Shown here one piece after another: positions 54,258 through 64,000 of a stretch of 64,000 bases of DNA (the first letter of the stretch is position 1; every line of letters begins with the position of its first letter). The translations under genes were made by a program, and so were the position numbers. This stretch comes from Dacryopinax spathularia (taxonomy: Eukaryota; Basidiomycota; Dacrymycetes; Dacrymycetales; Dacrymycetaceae). The stretch spans positions 434,001 through 498,000 of the forward strand of contig JBBPFI010000005.1 of NCBI GenBank assembly GCA_037974965.1. The letters run 5' to 3'. A model generated the notes under the pieces. The model saw only the letters and a list, made by a program, of their open reading frames with translations, was not told the DNA's origin and did no database searches.

Positions 54258-57014
54258 TTAAATAATCTTCATGTACTCAGCAGAGACCGTACCATTACGG
54301 GCGATCTCAGACAAGTTGTTTCGGGGACGCTTGCTTGCAACTTCCTCTGCGTTCGGGTCTACTTCTGCGAATAGCCGCTTGCTGCCATCGGACGTTGACG
54401 ACGAGGACCTGAGCAAAGACGTTTTCTCGCCTGTTCCGCTGGTTCCTGGTTGCGGATGGATGCCGACTGGGGGTCCGGCATTGCTAGGCACTGGTATAAG
54501 ATCATCTGAGGTGGGCATCGATGTAGCGGCGTCCGGAAGAGGAGGTGCTTGGTGCCTCGCAGTGACCGGAGAAGCCGGCTTGAAACCCCTTATTTGGCTG
54601 CCATGAGCGGCTTTGGGGGTTGCGCGATCGCTGGCCGTAACCGGACGCGATCTCGTGACCTGAGAAGGCCTAGGTGCGACGGAGAGGGGGCGAACAGCCG
54701 GGCCGATGGGGGCTGCAGGACGGCGAGCCGCAGGTGGATGGATGACAGTTTCAAAGCTTCTCGTAGGTTTAGCAGGAGAGACAATGGATGGTCGCGGAGG
54801 TATAACAGAGGCTGCAACAGCCCGATTAGTCGCAGTAGCCGAATTAGAGCCGGCCAAAGGACCAGCTGAACGAGCGATGAATTGGCCGGAAAGAGGCCTG
54901 CTAGCAGATCCAGCCGCCGCAGGAGGTTTGTAGACCTTCGGGAATACCGGCAACTTAGCTTGATACGGCACAATCTCCTTGATAGCGTTATCGCCATCCG
55001 ATTCGTCAGACTCATCCACATCGTCGAGCAGCCGGGTACTCCATTCGATTCGTGACTTCTCCACCGGTTCTTTCTTCACAGGAACGACCGGGTCATCGTC
55101 TTCGTCCAGCGGTTCGTTCTCCCGCATTATTGCTTGCAATACCGAGCTTTGGCTGGCGATGTGTTCTTCTGATGCTAGCTCGGATTTACGTTGCTTAACT
55201 TTGGCTGGTTCTTTACAAACGTCGCAGTTCCTGTCGCAGTAAGAGCGCAGAATATCGGGGTCGTTACAGTCAATGACCTCGCCAAAATATCTGCAGATAG
55301 ACTATAATATTCAGCATGCGATAGGAACGGAATGACGGAGGCGGACCTACAACATGACGGCAAGTTGTAATATCTTCAACCATATTCATGAGCATTTCCA
55401 TGCTTCTAGGTGCACGCTGTGAGGGCGCTGCTGTCTTCGGTGCGCCTTTGAGACGCTTCATAAAGTCCTGTTGGACTTGCTGTTGAACTTTGAATGCGTC
55501 TTCTCTGGAGTAATATAAGATGCAGCGGGATGTCTAGGGATACATCAGAAAAATGATGGCTGAACGAGGGGAACACGCTCACCCCTCCATCTCGACCCGC
55601 GCGTCCAGTTTCTTGATAATAGCCTGGCGGACTATCACAGACATGGACAAAGCCTGGGAAGAAAAGACGCACCTTCGAAGGACTTGGGCAGGTCATAGTG
55701 GATGACATATCGCACATCCCCCTTATCAATTCCCATCCCGAACGCGACTGTGGCCACGACCACCTCGACGGTGTCCTCCAGCCACTCCTGTAGCGTCTTC
55801 TCCAGGATCTTATTGCTCACCCCTCGATGATAGGGTTTCGCTGAGATCCCCTTCCGCCGCAGGAAACCCGACACTGAATCACAGGTCGCTCGTGTCCGGC
55901 AGTAGATGATTCCGGAGCTGGCTCTGCCACGCTTTTGAGTTCGCTTGAGAATGAAGTCGACGATGTCTTGCATTATAAGGTGTGGCTCGGGGTTCGCGAC
56001 GTATCTGACTTCGTAGTGTAGGTTCTTACGGTTGAAGGGATGTACGACACGGAGGAGATGCTCTGGAGACATTTTCAGGGAAGCGACGATGTCGTCTTGT
56101 ACCCTGCCGTTCCATCAGATCTTCGTCATCCAGCACAGAGGGGGAGCGCACGATTTAGTAGCGCTAGCCGTAAGCGCCATAATTGGGACCTCTGGATACT
56201 TCTGACGAAAATTCCCCAGCAGCCGGTATTCGGGCCTGAAATCCCATCCCCATTCGGAAATGCAGTGAGCCTCGTCCACCACAAGACGCATGACTTGACG
56301 GTTCTCATAGACTTTTATCATCAACTTGGAGAACTCGGCGCTTGCAAGCTTCTCGGGGGTGATGTAGAGGAGCCGAATTCGGGGATGACCGCTTGCGAGG
56401 TCTTTGGCAATCTACCAAGCGGGTATGAGCTATACGAAACATAGGGTGGAGTCATTTGTACCCATGACTTCTCGTGCTGTGGCGTATCAGAGCAGAGTTT
56501 GGCCACGTCAACCCCCTTTTCTTTCAGCGTCTGCACCTCTGTCCAAGTATCAACATAGGCCAGAAAGAATGTTTCTGAAGGACATACGATTGCTCATCAG
56601 GGCCAGAAGAGGAGATACCACAATGGACACTCCGTATTGGTCCGCAATTGCAGGGATCTGAAAGCACAGGCTTTTGCCCATGCCCGTGGGTGCCACAACT
56701 AACACGTCTGCTCCCCGCACAGCTGCTTCAACGATTTCTTTCTGTCGTCCTTTATACGCGTCATATCCGAATGTGTGGGTAAGAACGCTAAGCAGTAAGC
56801 TTGTGAGACGGAAGGTGGCCAAACACTGGTTATATGCGCACCGGTGACAATCGACGAGCCCGCTGGCTGTTCTCCTGAATGACCTGGGCTTGACAAGTTG
56901 ACCTTCGATGATGATGTCCACGTTGTCGTTGGCTGCTGTCTTGAAAGATACTGATGATGAAGATGATCTCGTGGATGCTCGTGACGGGGAGCGGGTGGGC
57001 ACGGCGAGCGCCAT
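54258..57014 (-). CDS. RecQ-family DNA helicase
   Basis: A 3'-5' SF2 helicase for recombination and replication repair. After a Ser-rich start (MALAVPTRSPSRAST) come motif 0 (FGYDAYKGRQKEIVEA), Walker A (APTGMGKSLCFQIPA), the DEAH box with aromatic loop (VVDEAHCISEWGWDFRPEY), ALTASAT, GIIYCRTRATCDSV, and motifs V-VI (VVVATVAFGMGIDKGDVR, YYQETGRAGRDG). The RecQ zinc region follows, split by an intron (TTCRHV / SICRYFGEVIDC...CDRNCDVCKEP). The C-terminal ~290 residues are disordered and Pro/Ser/Arg-rich, with no HRDC domain seen, ending NGTVSAEYMKII. A longer N-terminal frame to 57179 exists but adds nothing conserved. It resembles the shorter RECQL1-like group more than Sgs1/BLM. Confidence 0.9.
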
Positions 57015-57419
57015 AACCGCATATGGTCGCCTACGAGCAACGCGCGGGCGATGATGATGACTACAGTAGCACCGGGAGAGGCACGCGGGTGGTCCCCAAT
57101 CTCCGATCAACCCCGTGCGACGCGCTTGATTTCTTTCAGACGCGTGCCCCTCCGGAGCCGAGACTCTTCCTCTCGGCATATTGCCCGATTAGGCATGCAC
57201 GTGCGGATTCCCTCCCATTACTTTTGGTTCCGCCCTAGTTTCCCGCGTCCCTGACACGTCTTTCGACTGAAGGTGCGTTGGGCGACCTGAATCAAGTACT
57301 ACTGTCACGACCTCGGTAGCCTGTCCACTGCCCGCCCTCCCCTCTTTTCTTCTCTCTCTCCCTTTGCTGGTGGAGAATCCCATCTGGGCCGTTTGGCATT
57401 GGGGCTTCGGCAGGGTATC
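57015..57419. promoter_or_regulatory. Divergent promoter region RecQ / ERV46
   Basis: About 400 nt shared by two divergent housekeeping genes. GC-rich, with C/T-rich stretches near the ERV46 start. No clear TATA box. Confidence 0.45.
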
Positions 57420-59126
57420 ATGGCTAAAGGAAGCGTGTTCGGTCAGCTAAAAGGGCTCGATGCCTTCGGCAAGGTGCGTGCGTTTGTGACATAAAGCATG
57501 CTCCTGCTGAGGTAGCGCATAAGACCATGGAGGACGTCAAGGTGAAGACGAGGACAGGGGCATTATGTGAGCAAAATCCCGATTGCAAACATTCTCACCA
57601 AGGCTTATATCTGCGCCAGTAACGCTCATTTCCGCGTGTATCATCGTCTTCTTCACGCTTATGGAGTTTGTGGACTACCGGCGGATACACCTCAACACCT
57701 CTGTCGTCGTAGACCGGAGTCGAGGGGAGAAGCTGCTTGTGAATATGAATATCACCTTTCCGAGAGTACCATGCTATCGTGAGTCCTGCCACTGCCTTTG
57801 TCCTTCCTGTTCCTGAAAAGGCTCGCAGTCCTCAGCTTGGACGTCATGGATATTTCTGGAGAACATCAACACGACGTGACGCACAACATGCAGAAAGTGC
57901 GAATCTCGCGCGACGGTCTCCCCATTCCAGACGCTCTACCTGAATCAGGACTGCAAAATGAGATCGAAAAGGTGATCCAGGCGCGTGGGGGTGAAGAGTG
58001 TGGGTCGTGCTATGGCGGCGATCCGCCCGCGAGCGGCTGCTGCAATACCTGCGAGGAGGTCCGAGAGTCGTATATGCGTAGAGGGTGGAGCTTCAGCAAT
58101 CCGGATGAGGTTAAGCAGGTGAGAACCGGCTGTCCTTACCCCCTTCCGGACCTTGGGATTGACGAGAAAACAGTGTGTTAACGAGGGCTGGACAGAAAAG
58201 GTTAAGTCGCAGTCGGAAGAAGGGTGTAACATTTCAGGCCGTGTGCGAGTCAACAAAGTCATCGGCAACTTCCATTTCTCGCCCGGCAAGTCCTTCCAGA
58301 CGAACGCCATGCACGTGCACGACCTTGTTCCTTATCTAAAAGACTCGAACCACCATGATTTCGGTCATGAGATCCATTATTTCGCTTTCGAGAGCGATGG
58401 GGAGCAGCAGGCGGAAGTGGGAAGGCTGAGCAAAAGCATCAAGGCCAAGCTAGGGATCGACAAGAACCCGTTGGATGGAGTTAAGGCACACGTGCGTCCT
58501 GTTGGTTTAGCCTTGCAATTGAGTGCTGAATGCAAATTGCTGGCTGCAGACGGAGGAGAGCAATTATATGTTCCAATATTTCCTAAAGGTCGTATCGACC
58601 AAGTATGAGATGCTGAGCGGCACTGTCGTATGTTTCCAGCCCTCGCACGCTCGAAACGTCTCAAAGACTGTTTCACAGATCAACTCGCACCAATACAGCG
58701 TCACAAGCTATGAACGCGATCTGTCGCAGGGCGACCAGGCCCAGCGGAACGAGCACGGAACCATGACAAGCCACGGCGTGAGCGGTATCCCTGGTACGGC
58801 TCTGGTACCCTACTCCTCCAGCAACTTTGCTGAACTTCTAGCAGGTGCTTTCTTCAACTTTGAGATCTCGCCCATGGTGGTTGTTCACCAAGAGACTCGA
58901 CAATCCTTCGCCCACTTCCTGACCTCGTGGGTGTCTTTTGCTTAAGGTGACGTGGGAAGGCTGACGGGCTCGCAGAACCTGCGCCATCGTAGGCGGTGTG
59001 CTGACCGTAGCCAGCATCATCGATAGTATGCTCTTCTCTGCTGAACGGAAGCTCAAGAAGGGCTCGAACTCAACGTATACCAATGGATCTGGCCTAAACG
59101 GTGGTGGGTACCAGAAAGCGATGTAG
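57420..59126 (+). CDS. erv46: COPII vesicle cargo receptor Erv46 (ERGIC3 family)
   Basis: A two-pass membrane protein that cycles between ER and Golgi. It starts MAKGSVFGQLKGLDAFGK, then a first membrane segment TLISACIIVFFTLMEFVDY. A long lumenal domain holds DVMDISGEHQHDV, the redox-like Cys group CGSCYGG...CCNTCEEV and GRVRVNKVIGNFHFSPG. A second membrane segment is CAIVGGVLTVASIIDSMLF, with a cytosolic tail ending GGGYQKAM. Eight or so introns keep frame. No C-terminal dilysine or double-phenylalanine signal is obvious. Identity is firm from domain order. Confidence 0.92.
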
Positions 59127-59544
59127 AGGTCTTTCCGTTTGTTTCTAGGAAAGACCCCATCAGAGTGTAACACAGTCCAGCAATTTTCTTTGGGGATCGC
59201 TGCATTTGTCACTCAACAGCATGTGTCGTTGATTGGGGCTTCAATAGCCGCTCAGCCAATATAAGAGGCTCACTGGCCAAATACAGACAGCCGCTGCGGC
59301 TATTCGTAGCTTTCGGACCCCTGCTTCTCTCGAAATAAGGAACGGACGTGGGTATTCCAACCTTATTGATTACAAATAATGAAGTGAACGAGCGAGCGAA
59401 CCAAATCCCACTGTAGAGAAGCAAGTCAGAAATCGGACATACAGCGCACCAGCGCAGACGACGAGTGAATATGTAGGAAGGGAAATGGACTTTGGCGTAG
59501 AGGGCGAGCGACGAGCAGCTAATGGAGAGGTGCGCCCAGCTACA
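59127..59544. other. Convergent intergenic region ERV46 / NDK-like gene
   Basis: About 420 nt without coding signal; 3' ends of two convergent genes. Confidence 0.45.
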
Positions 59545-61250
59545 TCAGACAATGACTGTCTTGGGCCCGGCACGCACATTGCCCGTGGCAGTTTTCTTGG
59601 GCGATACTTTACCGTTTGTCAATGCGACAGGCTTGGACGTTGCCGGTGCCGGTTTTGCTGGTCCAGTGCCACCTATACTGACGCGGAGGGACGCACTGCG
59701 GTTCATACGGGGTGTGATACTGGGTGGTCGGGCGAGAACGGAGACCGGCCTGCTGGGAGGCTTCCCAGAACCATCCGTGCCTTTGTCGCCTGATAATGAG
59801 GCCGAAGAAGCGCGAGCATGAAGGGAGGGCCTGCCCCCCGAGGCTGTCGCTGGCCGCGATGCAGGCACCTCAGAAGCTTCAACACTGGGCAAACCACGAA
59901 ATGCGGAAGGCGGCGCGGCGGAAGTTGTTCGACCCGCCGGCTTCGGTCGGATGGGTGTGGATCCTGCGGGACCGGCGGAGCTTAATGGTCGAGCGATAGA
60001 GGAAGAGCGAGAAGGTGTGCTGCTTGCGTTGGATGCCATCCCAATCGATGAAGAGCTTCGGCCACGGTGTGCAGCCTGCGGATTGATTGCCCCGGGTGCT
60101 GGAAGGGCAGAACTCAACAGCGCTCCACCTTGGCTCAGCCGTAAAGCCGCAGACCGGTTCAACCGAGGTGCCAATGCCGGTGGCTTCGTGGACGCGACCT
60201 ATGGAGCGGATTTAGTAACGGCCTCGAGCGAACGGAGGACATAACGCACAGATATCGTCTGGGAGCGCTTATGCCCGGGCGTACCGTCGAACTCGACAGG
60301 CTTGCGTTCCCGCACCGGCGTTGGAGCTACGGCCTGGCCTGCACGTAATGCGGCCGCTCGGTTTTGTCTCGGTGCCGTGACCGGCGGAGCGGTGCTTGCG
60401 ACGACAATGGGCACACTACGGTACTTGTGGCCCGGTACGTCGGCGAATGTGACGGGATCATCTTCTGCCGTGTGGATCCGCTTTGGGCGGCCGCCCGGAA
60501 GAAGCGGTTCCACAGCACCGGTGCGTAATAAGGAGGCGCGATTCTGCCGTGGCGGGATGGTGGGACGACCTGAGCGCATGGGTGACACAGGCTGGCTTCC
60601 ACTGAAATTGGAAGACGGGACAAGCGACTGTGGGCTTCCTGGATCCGTGAGAACCTTGTGTGGTAGGCGGTCTGGTGTCGCCTGATTCGACTGATCAAGC
60701 GAGAAGTCGCTCTCAGAAGGAGGAAGCGGGATCTCGCTCGCCATATCCGCAGCGCGGAACGGGGGCGAGGAAGCGAATAGAATCGATATTTGACGCTCGG
60801 CATCCTCGTTGCTGTGCGAACCGTAGACGGCGTTGTCTGACAACGTCTTACCGTATATGGCTCGCAAGCTGAAGGCTACCGTCAGTATTATGAGCGCGAT
60901 TCCACGCGATAAACGCGTTCAACGCACCTCTTCGGCGCGTCATTGCGTGCCACTTCGGGATCCTCGGGCCCCATGAGCGTGTTCAGCACCTCGACAGCGC
61001 GCCTCCGCTCAAGAACGTAAACCCAGACGGGGCCGTCGGCCAGCGAGGGCCCTTCACGTCCAAACAAATCCTCGAGGGCGGCATCGTCCGACTGGAATTC
61101 AACCTGTCGCTCCTTAACAATCTCGAAGCCTGCCTCGATCAAGCGTGGTTCGATGGTCAGACGGTGTTTGACCGCAGGGGGTTTGAGGATGGCGATAGTG
61201 CGGGTGACGGCGCGGGAAGGGGACGCGCCAGGCGAGTTGATGGCGGACAT
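59545..61250 (-). CDS. NDK-like protein lacking the catalytic histidine, with repeated PR-x-NR motifs
   Basis: The first ~150 residues are a nucleoside diphosphate kinase fold: TRTIAILKPPAVKHRL, IEAGFEIVKERQVEF, GPVWVYVLERRRAVEVLNTL, DAPKSLRAIYG, then DNAVYGSHSNEDAERQISILF. In active NDKs the N-x-x-H-G-S motif carries the phosphorylated His; here it reads NAVYGS, so phosphotransfer is not expected. The remaining ~400 residues are disordered and contain four copies of a P-R-x-N-R-A/S-A/S-x-L-R motif (PRQNRASLLR, PRQNRAAALR, PRLNRSAALR, PRMNRSASLR). Introns (about 60866-60928 and 60193-60243) keep frame. The role is unknown: a scaffold or nucleotide sensor is possible. Confidence 0.82.
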
Positions 61251-61584
61251 GGTGCTGGAGTGTTGAATAGGAGTGAAGCAAGAGTGGGTTTGATGACGAT
61301 GAAAAGGTATATTAACAGCAGTTGACGAGTGAGGGTGAGAGGGTGGTGAGGGTGGGATAAACAGAAATGAATGTAAGAAAAGCTACGTAACAACAGCGGC
61401 AATCGCCCATCGCCCATCGCCCATCGTCCGGGCAACGCGGCGAGTCGCGGCTCGAGGCACACAACTGACACCCCGGGCACGTGAGAGCTTATTTACTGCA
61501 CCATCTCATTCCTCAACGATCCATCCATCTCATCAGGCGCGCTCTTTCATCTTCCTTCGGTCTCATCTCCTTGCTTCAACTCGC
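61251..61584. promoter_or_regulatory. Divergent promoter region NDK-like / SET gene
   Basis: About 330 nt between divergent genes. It contains a CGCCCATCG triplicate (about 61405-61425) and a CACGTGAG site near 61479. No TATA box stands out. Confidence 0.45.
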
Positions 61585-63227
61585 ATGGCAGACATGACGG
61601 GGGAGATTGGCGAACGCATACCGGGCTACACCAATCCTTACTTTGGGCTCTTCCGTCATCCGGCTACTCGGAGTGCCGCCCGTGCCGTCCGGGACATCCC
61701 TCTCGGACATACCATATTCACCGAGGACGCCGTGACCGCTGTCTTAGCCGATGCCCAGAGGGGAAAACGTGGGCTGAGCTCACACTGACTCCTGGCTATC
61801 TATGAATGATCTCCCTTTAGGCTGTGATGCTTGCTATAAGGTCAGTTCAAGGTTAACGCAGTGTCCCGAGTGCAAGTAAGCGACCTTCAATGCGAAGCCC
61901 TTGTATCTCATCAGGCTTATCCCCGCAAAAGGGAGGTCTGGTATTGCGACAGCCAATGCAAGTGTACACGGCTGCATGGTGTTTTTTTTATGGTTCTAAC
62001 CTGGGGTACCAGGCATGATGCGGTTACGGGAAGCGCATCACCTGCGCATTTGCCCATCGCTTCAACTACTCCTCAAAGGGCTCGGAAACCAGGTATCGGG
62101 TAACCCGGAAGCCATCGCTCTCGCGCGTAAAGACATTCTTTTGCTGCTTCAACTGGTTGCGAAACTATTTTCGACCAAGGACTCGCAAGATCTGATCCCT
62201 CGCATTCCAACAGACCCACCAATGTACCCAATCGACTTCCGGAATCCGGCTTCGGTATTCACCCACCTTCTTCCAGGGAATGGCGAACCTCGGTTCCCCA
62301 TTCCATACCCTTTCTTTCCACTGGTTTCGGATCCGCCGGCGAATGGGCAGAGATATAGGGATAAGATTTTGCTCTACTTGGCGTCTAGATTTCGGAATAA
62401 CAACTTCGGTTGCTGGACGAGCGATATGGAACCACTCGCCGACGCCGTATTCCCCTTGGCGAGCCGTGAGTCCTCTCAAACGAAATGAGGGAAAGCTAAC
62501 GACCTGGTAGGCTTATTCAACCATTTGTGCCGGTATGATGCGTAAACCCACTTCTTGTCACCAAGCTCAATAAACAATACAGACCCAACTGTGTCGTAGC
62601 ATATGAGATCATCGAAAACAGAGGAATCGTTATGGAGCTACGGGCTGTCCGGCCCATCGTGAAGGGGGAAGATGTGAGCGTCTTCTGCACGCCTGCCTTC
62701 GCCGCTGACCGCTTTCAGATCACGATTCCGTACGTTGATGTGGCGATCTGTTTGGGTGCGCGGCGCCTTCTCCTCAAAGCCAAGTACAACTTCGATTGCG
62801 AGTGCGCAAAGTGTCAAGCGGAGGAGAAAGCAGAGGTCTACATTAGCGAGTTTGCTAACTTGCATTCACGCCAAGAACAAGATGAGGCTTGCAAGAGCCT
62901 TATGAAGCACGTGCTACCTTCCATGCGAGAAGACCGGTTGGAGCTGTCCGGCGCCGAAAAACCTGCTGTTCCACCTTTGCCGAAGTCGCACGGTATCGAA
63001 GAACTGCCGACAGATGTGCTTCCTGTGTTCAACTCGACTTTCTTGCCCGAGACGGCGCAGAAGTTCAGCGAACAGGCACATGCCCGTGAGCTCGACAGCG
63101 CGATACACAATGGCAGGCTTCTTTTGGCCTTGTACCTCGTACACTATACAACTTATTGGCCAATGATTGGTAAGCACCTGTTCTGCTGCGCCACCTGGTA
63201 TTGTCCTCGTTGGTGCCTTGCTCGGTG
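61585..63227 (+). CDS. SET and MYND domain protein (SMYD/Set5-like putative methyltransferase)
   Basis: Starts MADMTGEIGERIPGYTNPY. A split SET core begins AVRDIPLGHTIFTED. A MYND-type zinc finger follows (CDACYKVSSRLTQCPECK...YCDSQCK, then REAHHLRICPS). After a helical region (LARKDILLLLQLVAKLF...) come the SET catalytic strands SRLFNHLCRPNCVVAYE and ELRAVRPIVKGEDVSVF, and a post-SET Cys cluster (YNFDCECAKC). The usual NHSC motif reads NHLC here. Short introns join all parts in frame up to LVHYTTYWPMIG near 63170. Beyond that I could not place the C-terminal exons, so the 3' limit is uncertain. Confidence 0.75.
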
Positions 63228-63841
63228 AAATGGCTTCTTCTGCGGCACACCATTACTTCCACTCTGCATGTCAAGTTGAGGGTCTTCTAAAGAGCATTTA
63301 TTATAGGGCTGCATTGTTTCGAGCTCGGCAAGACAATATGGAACAAATATATCACGACGCAGCCCCCTGCACCTGTCAACCGCAGCCGAGCCCAGCTGTT
63401 CCAGGCGATGTGCCACGCAGAATGGGCACTTCGGATATTACTGGTATCCGTTGGGCGCAAGAGCGATGGACGTTCAAAAAGGCCATTGACACAGGAGGTT
63501 GTCGACTTCCGCGACATTGTTCTCGCAGAGTGGAGATTATTGGATATGTAGATGTTGCATGCGTTCTTGATCAAGCGAGGCAGATCCAACAGAGCGAGCC
63601 GTCGAGTAGAGTGCGGAATACGGTTCTCCCGCTGCTTCAACCCTGCTGCCTTCGTATCGTCTCCATTCTCAGCTTGCCAACCTGGCGGAATCTCACCAGT
63701 GAGACGGTGCTATGATCCGCTGGCAGGTGATTACGCAATGAACGTCCTGTGCTAGCCTGCCGCATAGCGCCCTCCCAGGAGAGACGATTCTGACACTGCG
63801 TCAAGTCTAGATCATCAATTCCAGATGCTGGACATACCGTG
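63228..63841. other. 3' part of SET gene and convergent intergenic region
   Basis: May contain the last exon(s) of the SET/MYND gene, whose C-terminal helical part is otherwise missing, but no frame here matches that family convincingly. Otherwise no gene is seen. Confidence 0.35.
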
Positions 63842-64000
63842 TCATCGACGAGCTATCTGCTTGGTCAAATTATCGATGTACATTTGCAGCGTGGCATTGT
63901 CCGACTTGAGCTTATCGATGTCACCTTCCACGGTCTGTATACGGGAAAGCATGACTGTGGACAAAAGAAACTACCTTGAGTGCCACGTAGCGGCAGTGTG
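63842..64000 (-). CDS. C-terminal end of a SCOC-like short coiled-coil protein (partial)
   Basis: The last exon reads VMLSRIQTVEGDIDKLKSDN followed by ATLQMYIDNLTKQIARR and a stop at 63842-63844. An intron of about 20-25 nt is suggested upstream (acceptor CCACAG, donor candidate AAGGTAGTTT), but its short length means the true donor may be beyond the window edge. The leucine heptads and the NATLQMYIDNLT segment match fungal SCOC/short coiled-coil proteins linked to Golgi and autophagy. The gene continues off the right edge. Confidence 0.6.

Noticed and set aside
54590-55021. Overlapping open frames on both strands opposite the RecQ C-terminal tail
   Set aside because: Shadows of a Pro/Ser/Arg-rich disordered region.
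63287-63640. Minus-strand 117-residue frame near the right end
   Set aside because: No domain or signal; it lies in the likely 3' region of the SET gene and has no clear promoter.
1-64000. tRNA, rRNA, CRISPR arrays, viral or bacterial insertions
   Set aside because: I looked for cloverleaf-like stems with conserved arms, spaced repeats and phage/virus-type genes and saw none convincing. Apart from the Helitron Rep, no other transposase or reverse transcriptase motif was found.

Overview
The window is nuclear DNA of a filamentous or yeast-like basidiomycete, most likely Agaricomycotina. Coding regions are broken by many short GT-AG introns (about 45-70 nt). The protein families are fungal: Egt1, a DUF6533 membrane protein, WSC domains, CFEM-like modules, Erv46 and Vps45. 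I see no rRNA, tRNA, CRISPR array or bacterial operon. All gene models below were spliced by eye, by requiring frame continuity and family motifs across each intron.

Layout. 0.5-4.9 kb: Egt1 (ergothioneine synthesis). 5.5-7.0 kb: a SWIM/RING protein. 7.4-11.2 kb: two divergent medium-chain reductase genes (A1 minus, B1 plus). 11.4-28.8 kb: a foreign-looking block of about 17 kb, rich in small genes and of different base and intron style. It holds a complete Helitron Rep-helicase, a full-length RPA1-like ssDNA-binding protein, two coiled-coil proteins with basic N-terminal stretches, and at least six unrecognised small genes. 29.3-32.8 kb: a second pair of the same reductases (B2 intact, A2 decayed). 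33.5-38.5 kb: three tandem secreted, probably GPI-anchored proteins with 8-Cys CFEM-like modules. 38.9-39.8 kb: NAD(P)HX epimerase. 40.6-40.8 kb: a small secreted Cys-rich protein. 41.6-47.3 kb: a very long Ser/Thr-rich secreted protein with a WSC domain at each end. 48.3-49.8 kb: a DUF6533 membrane protein. 50.9-63 kb: housekeeping genes (Vps45, a RecQ helicase, Erv46, an NDK-like protein lacking the catalytic His, a SET/MYND protein). The right edge cuts a short coiled-coil (SCOC-like) gene.

The most interesting region is the 11.4-28.8 kb block. It lies between two copies of a duplicated reductase gene pair. It carries both a HUH/Y2 Rep-helicase and its own four-OB-fold RPA1, so it may encode much of its own rolling-circle machinery. 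At least five of its genes share one compact promoter design (TATAAA or TATAAG 37-53 nt before the ATG). Three small proteins share C-terminal sequence with each other, and two genes overlap as TAATG. I could not place the exact Helitron ends, so treating the block as one element is inference.
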